Shown here piece by piece: positions 10,391 through 20,683 of a stretch of DNA of 33,922 bases. A program made the translations under genes and the position numbers. The notes beneath the pieces are model-generated. The model was not told the origin of the DNA. It saw nothing but the letters and a program-made list of their open reading frames with translations, and did not search any database. How positions within the stretch are numbered: the first letter of the stretch is position 1; every line of letters begins with the position of its first letter. This stretch comes from Elysia marginata. Its lineage: Eukaryota; Mollusca; Gastropoda; Plakobranchidae. The DNA lies in the NCBI GenBank assembly GCA_019649035.1, contig BMAT01009191.1:163809-197730 (forward strand), given 5' to 3'.

Positions 10391-11739
10391 CTAAATAGAT
10401 AGATCTGGGAGTGATGGCTCTACAAGCACTTTCACGTGTTGAGTCAACAAATACAGACACCGCTACAACACTAACGTTTTCTCTTTATATCGCGCTCTAT
10501 GCTTCGTCTCTTGTTTTCCTGTCGATTTAGTCTTTTGCTGTTCTAATACTGGACTCTATTTATTCCATCTTGGTAACAATTGATACAAATAAGTGCTGTT
10601 TTCTTTCTTTTGTTCATTCTTCTTTGTTTATGTTTAACCCCTATTGCTTTCTTGTTCTATGAAATTTATCGCTTTATAGTTGACATTTTGTAATGGTTCT
10701 ATCTGTGTAGCTATGATTTAAAAAGTAATGCTTGTACACGTTTTAATCTTTTTTTTTAAATTATCTATCTTTCCAATTAACCATCTGTATGTCTTTCTAA
10801 TCTTGAAATATTTATCTGTCTAATTAATTAACAAAATACCAACCAATCTGAGTTTGTTTTTTTCCGATACCATGCAGTCTATTTTGCTTGTCTTTTTGTT
10901 TGTCTGTTTATCTATTTAGCCATACATTTCTAAATTTTTACCCGTTTCATCATCAATGGCCCTGGAAAGGTAATTCGCTTACACGTTTAAAGGTATATTT
11001 AACCACCCAACTGTGTCATTACTACATGCTGTTAAATGATCAGAAACTTGCTTTGTTCTTTATGTGCAAGTCAGTACGTTACACTTCTCATTCCTCGCCT
11101 TCTTATCTACTGCCTGATACTTAGTAATTCCTTCTCCACCATTTACTTTTTTCCTCTCTATCCTCTCTCTGTTCTTTTTTCCTTTTCTGTTTCTTTTTCT
11201 CTCTCTCTCTCCTCTTTTTTCTTGCTGCACTGGTGTTCTTTCTTTATAATACCATCTTTGTCACCTTTCTGCGCTTCTCTAGGTTTAATACCTTTGGGAG
11301 TGTTTGTGTGTGTCTCTACATCTTTTTCCTCCACATTTATTTATCCAGCTCCTTTCCCCCCGTATCAGAAGAATCGACATTGAAGAAAATTCAGTTTCTT
11401 TCGGTTATGCTCACCAAGTGGTCTCATATGCAGAGGTGATAGCTAAAGTAGGCGCCAAGAAAAATGTCTTTCAGTTTTGAAGTTAGATGTGAAGTAATCC
11501 CAATTTGAAATGAAAACCACTAACTTATGAAGTGAAAAATTGTAGATGCTTAATCGCAATATCTTCTTGTTTTTTTGAAATTGCAAACCAATATTTCGTG
11601 AATACATTAGAATGTTTTTTGGTGTTTTTTTGTAATCTAAGTTTAGAACGTTGGTGGACTACTTCAACTCTACAACGCGCAGGCAACTTTATGTTACACA
11701 TGGAAATATTTTTTTTCATAATAAAATTATAGAATTGAA
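10391..11739. other. AT-rich interval with pyrimidine-rich tract
   Basis: AT-rich to about 11090, then strongly pyrimidine-biased on the plus strand (about 11090-11360). Frames in it are Ser/Leu/Phe low-complexity artefacts. No gene is supported. Confidence 0.4.
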
Positions 11740-12080
11740 GTTTCCGATTCGAGACGCAAAGGTGGAACTTGCCGTGTAGCAGACAGTTGGCTGCAGAAGG
11801 AAGTCTCCCTCGGCTCGGCGCGACTGGAGGCTAGCGGAGCCCCCACATGCCCACAACAGAAAGGCCTTTACAAGCTGGCATCAGCCTAACACTCTCCACA
11901 TGTGTACTCTCGTGGTGCCCCAGAGCTGACATTTTGCTGCGGGATAATCTGTGCTAGAGCTCACCCCTGGGCCAACCTGTGTATCATATGGACTCAGACA
12001 GTGCCAGCTTGTGGAGATGCCGATTGGGCTTCTTGGCTGTTTCATCGCTCAGTATCGTCCTGTTTGTTCCATCCGTCCCT
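11740..12080. other. GC-rich island, possible promoter or first exon
   Basis: This is the most GC-rich stretch in the left half, with several CpGs near 11810-11840. Both strands offer start codons. On plus, an ATG at 11988 opens MDSDSASLWRCRLGFLAVSS, a signal-anchor-like start. On minus, an ATG at about 12044 opens MKQPRSPIGISTSWHCLSPY and reaches a good GTGAGC donor. I cannot choose between them. It may be a first exon with its promoter, possibly of the minus-strand exons at 9.5-10.4 kb. Confidence 0.3.
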
Positions 12081-12561
12081 CAATCAACGTGTTTTTCTCT
12101 GATCCTGTCAGTCTGTCTATCAATTCGGCCGCTATTAACTTTTTTTTTACTTTTAAACATGACAGGATATTCTTACTTTCTCTTTCTCCCTCTTCATCTA
12201 ATTTACTTAGATTACTTGTCTTTCTAACGTTCTCTCTGTTTTTTTTTACATTTATACCTTTTCTCCGTGAATAAACTGTGCCTGAGTCTCTGTGCTTTTC
12301 CCTATTAATTTAGCACCATTCGTTTTCCCAGTTTCTTATTAATTCGTCATAAAGTCGAGTGATTTTCAGAAAAACTAGATGGTTTACGAATTTGGCCTCC
12401 TACCACAAAGTTTCTCATTAAATGTGTAGTGTAGCACTGTTGCATCTTTTATAGTCAGCTCTTTAATTTCTCTCTATCTTTCCACTCCTCTTTGCCCTCT
12501 TTTTCACGGCTTCCTTAGCTCTCTGTCGCTCTGTCTGTGTCTGTCTATCTGTATGTGAGAG
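12081..12561. repeat. pyrimidine-rich low-complexity stretch
   Basis: Long runs of T/C with CTGTCT and TCTCT motifs, broken by AT-rich sequence at about 12260-12460. Overlapping Ser/Leu/Phe-rich frames are compositional artefacts. Confidence 0.6.
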
Positions 12562-12582
12562 CCTCTCTCTCTCTCTCTCTCT
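12562..12582. repeat. (CT)n microsatellite
   Basis: About ten CT units. Confidence 0.85.
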
Positions 12583-14093
12583 AGTTCTAGGATGTTTAAA
12601 ACCCTTCTGGGCGTTTCCCTTGATTCGATCTCTGAGATATTCCTTAGGGGAAGTTGACGACCATACAGCTAATGACTAAGAGAAGGCAGCTACAATGTGT
12701 ACATGCACTAGAATTCCAACATTTCAATACTAAATAGCACCAACTATTGAAAGCATAAAAACTTTTATTGGAATCTGATTATGCTCGGGAAAAAATGTAT
12801 ACAATGAGCTATTGGAGATCAGCCGGATATTAAGTTTTTGCTCTAGTCTACATTCTGTATTTGAGGTAAAATCTCATAAATTAAACAATTGTTAAATTTC
12901 AGTATCTTCATTTCATTGCGAATATTTTTTTTCTGGAGTTCGTTATCTTTATTTCATAAAGAGCATCAATTCACTATGAATGTGACATCAAGAAAGAGAA
13001 ACTGTTGCTGACTAAGATATCCATGCTGTAGGGCGTTACTTAGGGCCAACGCTGCAGTGGATCTATTCTCATATTGTACCTTCTAAGTGATCGGACAGTC
13101 AGAGATTAGTTGCTCGTTTTTTACAAGGTAAGGCAGAGGGCTAGATAGGATATCAGTAAGACAATAAGTAAGATGCTAACTGCAGGTAAGTGTTTAGCCA
13201 TGCGACTCACGGAATAAGTTCTTAAAGAGGCTATTCCTATAGACCCGAAGTAGATAAAGTAAATAGAACGTTATGACTTAGCGCCAAAACTGAACATAGC
13301 GCTGTGTCTTGATTTATTGCGATTTATTTTAACGTCGATTTTTTAAACTTATCATGGTAAGAAGAACGTATACATTGAAAATCAAGGAAGGATGCTGTTT
13401 ATTAAGGTCTTGTGACAGCAGCAGCAGCGAATGCAAAAAGTTTGGAAACGTAATCGGCGTTAGCAAAAATGTCTTGAAATACAATTGTCATGCAGTGTAA
13501 GTATATTTAATATTATATTTGGAAAGTATTTACATTTAATATAATTTTTAAAAGTATTTATCGTTTTATTGTCGATGTCATTTTGCGAGCATGCAAGGAC
13601 ATAATGAGTCCTTTAAGAGCTTGTCGTTTTAAAAGGTAAAGATTTATAGTGTTAAATTTGTTTTTGTTTTTTACTGCAACCACTTTGTTCGATGCTATCA
13701 TGGTGTTTGTGAACGAGTCGGTAAAGAGAACGTCCACGTCGCAGTAAGAGATTGTAGAGAAATAATTGGTATTATTAATATTGAGAAACAAAATAGACTC
13801 TCTAAGAAAAATAATTAGTTAAAAGTGTGAACGTCCGTGATTACCTCAAAAGCCTCATACTAATCATCAAGCTAAACATTACGAACAATAGCAAAAGAAA
13901 GTTTGGTTTGAGGATATTTATGAAACGTTATTGATAGATCACTTTATGATCGCATGTACGATGTATGAAAGATTTTAAAGGTATGTACGTATGAGTATTC
14001 TGCCCCTGTGTGTGCCAAATTCAACTGCACTTCTTTACACTTTTAAACAATTGCTAAACTGTTTCTTACTTTCTGATTCTTGTTTTCTCCCAG
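12583..14093. other. AT-rich interval without supported genes
   Basis: The only notable signal is a near-perfect isolated donor, TGCAG|GTAAGTG at 13185/13186, with no convincing coding frame before it. It could end a non-coding first exon of a downstream plus-strand transcript. Confidence 0.3.
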
Positions 14094-14163
14094 GATTCTC
14101 TGTAGGATCCAGGGCGGAACAAGTAGATACATCATTCTCTGCTTCCAGCGATGCTATCGCCTG
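14094..14163 (+). CDS. candidate 3'-terminal exon
   Basis: A strong acceptor (TCTGATTCTTGTTTTCTCCCAG) precedes 14094. After two leading nucleotides (GA) a 22-codon frame reads FSVGSRAEQVDTSFSASSDA, then Ile-Ala and a TGA stop at 14161-14163. Many codons start with purine, which fits coding. A second frame with one leading nucleotide is also open, to a possible donor at 14177/14178, so an internal or 5' UTR exon is an alternative. I cannot settle the frame and do not recognise the peptide. Confidence 0.35.
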
Positions 14164-14177
14164 ACGATCCGTTACGG

Positions 14178-15434
14178 GTAATGTACGAGCGAGACCGCCG
14201 ATGATGACATACTTATGTGTGCTCTACAACTTGCCAGATTATCTCCTCCTGGTTTTTTGTCTTTATGGCAAAAGAACTGAACCCGACGTTTATTTTCCTA
14301 CATAACAAATAACAAATGCCTGAGGTGGGTCCCCTGATACACGAAATAAAACGTTCATTAGCACAGACCTTGTGACATTCCGAGGTTTGTTGGAGACCAC
14401 CTTTATCCCCTAAGGTATATGTAAGCTGTTTGAGCAATGTACGTACAAGACGGAAAATGCCTCGACATAACCAGCTTATTGTTTACTCTGTGAGGAAGTT
14501 TCCTCTAACGATGTTCATTCTATTCCCTTGTACCTTTATTGTAATTGAAATTCCACGCCGCATCTTAGCTTCAGCGAAATAAGGAGATTATAGTTTTATA
14601 TCTTTGAAAAATATAAAACAATTGTTTTATTGCATAGACAATTTGATTGTGGAAGATAGACTGTTAAAAATGGGTGATTTTGCCTTACAGCTTTGAACGA
14701 GATAAAAAAATATGAAATTGTTGCTGATCATCGTTGTGTGAAAGTTCACTCGCGGAGAGTTTATGGTCTACACCACTCTGTTTTTCCAATTATATTGAGA
14801 AAGCCAATAAAACACAAATGCTTGCTAACGTTTCTTGTACCTTATTTGTTGGCAGATGTTGCTAAGCAACAAAAAGCTGCTTTTAACCCTTTTTTTTAAT
14901 AATATAAAGGTAAGCAACTGCAAAAAGGTGAAATATTCGACAGAAAGCTAACATTCTTTTATTGTTTGGAAAGTTTTTTGCACATGTCTGTAGCGTAAGC
15001 TTGTTAATCGGGGCTGAAAGCTCACACTGTTAGGATATTAAAGCCCGTTCGCGTTTGCAAGTAAATAATGAAGATAACTATATTACATTCAATTTCTACT
15101 AATCGGAAATTAAGCTAGTGCTTCATCTGCAGAAATTTATCGGTGTAGCCGATGTTCTACATAAAAATGCATGCGGTGGATGAACCACATGACGGTGTTG
15201 CTAGATTAACGTGTGAGGCCCTCTAAAGTGGTTTCCATGCAATGTTTGCCCCCATAACAGCGATCAACAATTTACATAGTTTCCGCTTAATAATAGACGA
15301 GCAATATTTATGGGATGGCGCGATATTCAACGAACAAATTGTTCTTTATTTCTTCTCTTCCCATTTTACTCTGTTTTTGACTGGCTGAAATCCCCAACAG
15401 CGCTCACATTCCTGTTGAATGATAGGATTTCCAG
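14178..15434. other. interval without a supported gene
   Basis: Mostly AT-rich. An acceptor-like GATTTTGCCTTACAG before 14692 opens a 68-codon frame beginning LNEIKKYEIVADHRCVKVHS, ending with Phe/Asn low complexity. An AATAAA occurs inside the frame at about 14807. I consider it a weak candidate only. Confidence 0.3.
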
Positions 15435-15451
15435 TGCTCAGTCTCGGCACC

Positions 15452-15591
15452 ATGGGGTCATGCGTGCTCGGCTGCACTAGTGTTGGCCTGTTAGCGATCT
15501 GTTTAGCTTTTATCATCCTCCAAACATCTGTCTCAAGAGAAACAGAAGGAGAAGCTGATCACTATTTCATTCGTGTCGAGGGCGATGCAAG
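15452..15591 (+). CDS. first coding exon with signal peptide, small protein
   Basis: The ATG at 15452 sits in an excellent start context (CGGCACCATGG). It encodes MGSCVLGCTSVGLLAICLAF followed by Ile-Ile-Leu, a hydrophobic core typical of a signal peptide or signal anchor, then a polar linker and DHYFIRVEGDA. The exon ends after 46 codons plus two nucleotides at a consensus donor (CAAG|GTAAGAAG). The transcript may enter through an acceptor at 15433-15434 or start upstream. The next compatible exon is at 15956, giving a protein of about 68 residues. The HYFIRVEGD segment looks like a beta-strand of an extracellular domain, but I cannot name a family. If later exons exist, this is the start of a larger secreted protein. 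Confidence 0.55.
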
Positions 15592-15955
15592 GTAAGAAGG
15601 AAGAATGCTTACTGTGTACCCACCCGATTCCTTCCCCTCTTCCCTCACTCCTGACCCAACGAAATGCCTCAACATTAAAATACTAAATACCATACTCTTT
15701 CATTTTCTTTTAGATTTCAATTCATCTAATGAAAGTATAAATTACAACTTTAGAGTCTGCAAATTTTATATTCTACACGTCCAAGTTTCTAGAGACTGTT
15801 TTACCCAGTACCTTATCCATCTAAACAAATATCTGATATGCTCAGCTGAACTAGCACGAAAGCATAACATAACTGGCAAATCCAACCACCCACATCGTAA
15901 AGGGCAAATTTTGTTTGCAATGCACTAAGTGGTAAATTTTCTTGTTTTATAACAG

Positions 15956-16022
15956 ACCTCTGGTTTTTCTCTTTGAAGTTAATGTTTTAGATTCTCTGCA
16001 CATTGAGCCTTCATTATCCTAA
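15956..16022 (+). CDS. second, terminal exon of the small secreted protein
   Basis: A textbook acceptor (AATTTTCTTGTTTTATAACAG) precedes 15956. The first nucleotide completes an Arg codon split by the donor at 15591. Twenty-one codons follow, reading PLVFLFEVNVLDSLHIEPSL and Ser, ending with TAA at 16020-16022. An AATAAA lies 21 bp after the stop (16044-16049), with a second at 16124. Phase, acceptor, stop and polyadenylation signal agree. The intron would be 364 bp. An alternative acceptor with compatible phase at 16855 would replace this tail with a Pro/Ser-rich one of 26 residues. Confidence 0.4.
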
Positions 16023-16043
16023 TTCAATTTAGTTTATAAAGGA

Positions 16044-16049
16044 AATAAA
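16044..16049 (+). promoter_or_regulatory. AATAAA polyadenylation hexamer
   Basis: Canonical hexamer just after the stop of the two-exon model, followed by T-rich sequence. A second copy is at 16124-16129. Confidence 0.35.
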
Positions 16050-16854
16050 TGTTCGCTAAACTTTTTCTGTTAAATTGAATTTCTTCATAAAAGCCATTAC
16101 GTTTCCATTATATCTTAATGAACAATAAATTTTTAACTAGGTATCAAGGTAAAATAAAATTATAAAATGAAGTAAGTTTATTCATGGCAAGAACTCACTG
16201 ATAAAGCATCCATAAACAGGTTATAGACTAGCATGATTGTAGTCCGGTGTCTTGAGCTATTTTGTTTATCGAAACTAAAACTGGTTGTTAGCGAGAATTA
16301 TTTCACTATCTATAAAAAATTCGTTCGGTTTACTGTGACTGTGAGCAATTTAGTCTTAGTACTCCTCAAAATACAATAATTTGTGAATGTAAATGGGAGT
16401 ATATACGGTATTAAATTTCTAACTTTAAATGACAACAGAAGCTTCACTTATTTCTTTTAAGAATTTTAGTCCTAATATGCACTATTTTCTAACGTGATCT
16501 TATTACTTTTTAAATGCTCTGCGTGTTGTAAAAAATCGTTTTACCGATTCTCCTCCTTCAAACCATTTTTAAATTGTCACGAGAATAAGAGATATGGGGA
16601 TATGTATACAAAGCGCCATACATAGAAACTGCGAAATAGATTTTTATGGTTTTTACTGATTTGACTGCCGATATTTTTTTCCAATGTTAGATACAAAATT
16701 AGTGTCATCTGTGTCATGTTTGGAATCAATATTTTATTATGACCAATAGTGATTTTCCTCTGTATTAATAAAGTGTATATCACTTTATCTTACGTTACAC
16801 CAAATCTATCCTTCCACTTCCACTCTTACTTCTCTACTCTCATGGAGGTTTTAG

Positions 16855-16936
16855 AAATTGTCCGCCTCCCATTGTGGGCGAGCAACGAAACAAATTTTCG
16901 GCAACGCCATCAACATCACGACCTTCATCATCATAG
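16855..16936 (+). other. exon-like patch, alternative terminal exon
   Basis: A pyrimidine-rich run and GGAGGTTTTAG precede 16855. All three plus frames are open across the patch; one has a His-rich tail (about 16908-16950), one is compatible with the donor at 15591 and stops at 16934-16936. It is GC-richer than the flanks. I cannot decide whether it is coding. Confidence 0.25.
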
Positions 16937-19054
16937 TGATCACTTAGATCTAGCTTGCAGATAAACCCTTCCAGTAAACAGATCGTATCTCGCCAGTGGT
17001 GGTCTCTCCTTCATATTTGTGTCCCTTGGATGGCGAGCGCAACCTTGTTCTGACAGCGGGTTGTCAAGTCAGTCAGATATTCAACAAATTTCTGACTACA
17101 TCTAAAGACTGCTAGGGTAGCCGACCTGTCAGAAGTTGAATACCAAGTTTACAAAGACGTTGAAGGATAAATCAACCAGGTGGTGGTGACTCTCCTTAAT
17201 TCTAGCCGAGTTGAGAATCATTATGCATTGAAAACATTATGATAAAACTGCTTGCGGCTGAGCTAATCTATTAAGGTTAACTTAACAAAACAGCCATGCA
17301 TAAGCAACTACCATACAAATTTTTTAAACTGCCGTATGTGTTTGATAAGCATTTTTATTCAAATATATAGAAAAAGTTGAGTTTACCACCTCGCGTGTTA
17401 TACAAGCAACTTTTAATTTTCTAGAAAGGTTCTAGACGGGTGCAGAGGCAAGTCCGGCAACTTCGGCAAGACCAATGGTAGAATTGGGATTCTGCAATGT
17501 ACATATTCCTAGCATTGAATGACTTCTGCTCATGACACCTCCAAGAATTTTGTTTAAGAATAAGCTTCCTCATAAGATGCGTTTATGATCTCCTGCCCTC
17601 AAACGTAAACCTGGTGCTCTGCAAAGAAGGACGATCTTACATTCCCACTACGTCAATGTAGATAAACTGCAGAACATGTCCTGAGCTCTTGCAAAATAGT
17701 ATTCTAACAAGAGCGATATATATAGGCTTATATATAGATATATAAAACTGAAAGCGCAATAGAATACTGTAAGAGCCCGTCTCGGTCATAAACACAAAAG
17801 TTCCCAGGCAGAACTTAAAAAAGAAGGCGATTCTAGAAATGGCACGGGATGTCGACTACGACATGCACCAAAAAAGGTCACCTAAGCGGATGCGACGACT
17901 GGGTATTTTCAGCAGATCTCCCGCACTGAAATGAACACTCCAATGCCATCGGATGAACTATATTAAGGCCTGATGTCGTGATCGATTCGGCTACAAGGTA
18001 ACACGTTATCATGGTTAAACTAACATTTCTTTAAAAAAAACGGAATAGAAAAAGCCTATACCTATTAAAAAAGAGAAAAAATTTCTGAACTTGACTAAAG
18101 AGCTTTAAAAAAAGCTGGCTATATTGCTAGGATGGTGTCAGTACTCAGTAGTCAACAGCATTTGTGAGATCATCAGCGTATGATCTTCTGAGCCACTCCT
18201 CAATAAGAGGAAACAAAACAACCAAAGTTTTTTGACTACTTGCTGAAAAAGCATGAAACGCTTTCGGTTGGATTTAGAGCCGGGGAAATTAGCAGTTGCT
18301 TAAAGAAAGGAATAAAAACGCTTTAATCCTGGAGAGGTACATTGTCGAAATTGGTTAGATATCGGGTTTGTAAACTATACTCCCTGGATTCGATACCTAA
18401 AGTAGGAAAGACGGAAATAGTTGAACTTGCCACAGAGGCATATAGGAGTTATAACCTTGAATTGGTCTGACCATCTTAGATTCCCAAGATGTTAGATTCC
18501 TACCCCCATAGAATGCTGTAGTTTTTATTCCCCGAAAAATTTAACAAACGAGCAGTATTTCTTACACTTTTGCTCAATGAAAATTAACCAACTAACTCTG
18601 ACGAAGAGGACTTCAAACTTGTTGATGGATGAAAGGAAAGCCTTTACTACCAAGAATTTGGATGTCATAAATGCGGATTAAAAAGGCTTAACGTTGGGTT
18701 TAAAACAGATGACTTTGCATGCATTAAAATGTTATCTTTAAAATCTGAGGAATTGAAGTAATAAAGAGGCAGGTGACTGTGTTATTCTTACCAAAATTGA
18801 GTTTGTTCATTTGCCTGGCGCACTGGAATCTAAAACGATTACATCTTTACACAAATGATTAATGTATCAATAGCAATTAATACAATGATGACCTGGAAAA
18901 TACTTTTATGAAAATTTTAGTCTTCACAGGGTCTTTTACGTAGTGTACAATTAATCACAACTTTCAGCATAAAAACTAATTGGGATGCCGTATTAGGTAT
19001 CAAAGCCCTAGAGTGGACACAGTTCAGTATTTACTAGCCAGTGAATTGCAAAAC
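16937..19054. other. mixed-composition interval, possibly decayed repeat
   Basis: About 2 kb with less homopolymer and simple repeat than its neighbours and frequent stops in all frames. It includes a short AT stretch (17716-17745), a perfect 7-bp dyad (AGATCAT/ATGATCT near 18171-18190) and an imperfect local duplication of a TTAGATTCC motif near 18477-18500. I see no gene; an old degraded transposon is possible. Confidence 0.25.
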
Positions 19055-19112
<58 letters not shown>

Positions 19113-19117
19113 TAATT
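19055..19117. repeat. (TAA)n microsatellite
   Basis: About 20 TAA/ATA units, ending with a GATAA variant. Confidence 0.95.
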
Positions 19118-19817
19118 TGAATTTTGAGTCTTTATCATAGGGGCAGATTTAATATTTTACAGAAAACAGGAGAATTTCTTAATTGAAAAGGAAGCACAGT
19201 AATTGTAAGAAATTCTTCTCTATTTCATTAGTATTTTTCCCTTTTACCTTAAGCTTTAACCATCTGAAATAGTTGTGAGATTTGAAGAAAAAAAAACAAT
19301 CCAGAGAACTGGTGCTTTGTTATCGCTTAGCACCAGGGCAGGCCAGCTCAAACAATCATAACTACATCTAGACGTGCATCGTCAAGCGGATTTTTACGAA
19401 GGCAGTCCCTTTTCCAGCCACGTCTTGGCAGTTTGTCCATTCCATTGGCTTAGAACCATGGTCTGTTGTCCCTACTTTAAGAATATGATGCCGGGAATTA
19501 GACAAACGATTAGTGAATGCATAAATAAGGGAGACGCAATGTACTTCACATATGCACCTACTAGACACTTATATTTAGAAACGAGCACCATTGAGTTACT
19601 TATTCATACATCATTCTTACGAACACAGCTACAAACTTCACCTCAAAGAACAAAAGTGATCCATAAAGCTCGTAACGAAATTAATAGGCTAACAACTTAA
19701 CACAGTATTATAACAATTAACATTTTAAAAATTCAGGAGAAAAGGTTGTGGCTGTAGCTTAGTTTTCGATATGAATACACGAGAATTTTATTCCTTGTTA
19801 TTTCTATTTTGTTATAC
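19118..19817. other. interval with open frames on both strands
   Basis: A 108-codon plus frame (19374-19700, GTG start only) and a minus frame ending at 19368 overlap in a GC-richer patch. The minus frame ends with a balanced segment (TTDHGSKPMEWTNCQDVAGK onward to a TAG) but its only acceptor, TTCTTAAAG, is weak. I do not call either as a gene. Confidence 0.25.
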
Positions 19818-19843
19818 TCTTCTTCTTCTTCTTCTTCTTCTTC

Positions 19844-19890
<47 letters not shown>

Positions 19891-19922
19891 ATTATTATTT
19901 TTCTTCTTCTTCTTCTTCTTCT
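19818..19922. repeat. compound (CTT)n(ATT)n(CTT)n microsatellite
   Basis: CTT units, then about 18 ATT units, then CTT units again: a nearly symmetric compound repeat. Frames through it are Tyr/Ile/Leu/Ser homopolymers and not genes. Confidence 0.95.
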
Positions 19923-20313
19923 GCTCTCTCCCTCTCTCCTTGTCTTCGTCAATATCTCTTCTTACGCAGCTGTCTTTTTTTATGTTTTTTGTGCTCTTGC
20001 TTCATTTCTTTTCCGTGTTTTCCATGACATTTTATGTTTTACTGTCATTTCTTCAATTCATTCCCATTCTGTTTCTTTTTACCTACTTTATATTTTACCC
20101 CCCTTCCCCTTCACATACACACACACAATACCAATATTTAAGTCTTTAACCATATATATTACATTGAGATCTCCGTACAAGTCTCGTGTATAAATTTGCG
20201 GAACTTCAAATAAAAAAAAAAACATTGCTTGGTAGCATTTAACTTTTGTAGGCTATTTCCAAAAGGTTTGTCAGTAAAACATGCTTTACTTCATTGTTTT
20301 AAATTAACTGTGC
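19923..20313. other. pyrimidine-rich then AT-rich sequence
   Basis: T/C-rich to about 20120, with a short CA tract near 20116-20128, then AT-rich up to the assembly gap. No gene supported. Confidence 0.5.
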
Positions 20314-20486
20314 NNNNNNNNNNNNNNNNNNNNNNNNNNNNNNNNNNNNNNNNNNNNNNNNNNNNNNNNNNNNNNNNNNNNNNNNNNNNNNNNNNNNNNN
20401 NNNNNNNNNNNNNNNNNNNNNNNNNNNNNNNNNNNNNNNNNNNNNNNNNNNNNNNNNNNNNNNNNNNNNNNNNNNNNNNNNNNNNN
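20314..20486. other. assembly gap (N run)
   Basis: 173 undetermined bases. The gap cuts the coding exon to its right (minus strand), so its donor or stop is missing. Frames spanning the Ns are meaningless. Confidence 1.
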
Positions 20487-20612
20487 TCGCCTGTATCTGG
20501 CCCTGCCATCATCTCTCGTGGACAAATGGGTGGCACGGCTGATGAGGCTTGACGAAACCTGATCTCTCTTGCAGCGGAGGGGGGGCCTGGGCTGGCCGAG
20601 TCTGCCCTCGGT
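20487..20612 (-). CDS. exon 4 of minus-strand gene, truncated by gap
   Basis: On the minus strand an acceptor (GCTGCCTCTCACTGCATATCAG) precedes 20612. From there 42 codons in phase 0 are open up to the Ns, beginning TEGRLGQPRPPLRCKRDQVS and ending in a basic Arg-Ala-Arg-Tyr-Arg-Arg run. Phase 0 entry matches the phase 0 exit of the exon at 22799. GC content rises sharply exactly at this boundary. A second good acceptor (CCAACTTTTTCTGTAG before 20683) would lengthen the exon, and one more frame is also open, so the exact start is not certain. The region is Arg/Ser/Pro-rich and looks disordered. The plus strand has a stop in the matching patch. Confidence 0.55.
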
Positions 20613-20683
20613 CTGATATGCAGTGAGAGGCAGCTTTTTGAAGGAAAAATTATGATGCTGACTGGCTGATGGTTGTGATGGAT

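Noticed and set aside
15555-15591. Assignment of the HYFIRVEGDA exon to a proprotein-convertase prodomain
   Set aside because: The resemblance is a few residues only, and exon boundaries do not match what I recall for that family.
16937-19054. Retrotransposon remnant
   Set aside because: Composition hints at an old repeat, but I found no reverse transcriptase, integrase or terminal repeat motif.
19771-20193. 140-codon plus frame, the longest in the window
   Set aside because: Mostly Leu/Ile encoded by CTT/ATT repeats and then pyrimidine-rich low complexity.
20229-20552. ORFs spanning the N gap
   Set aside because: Frames across undetermined bases are artefacts.
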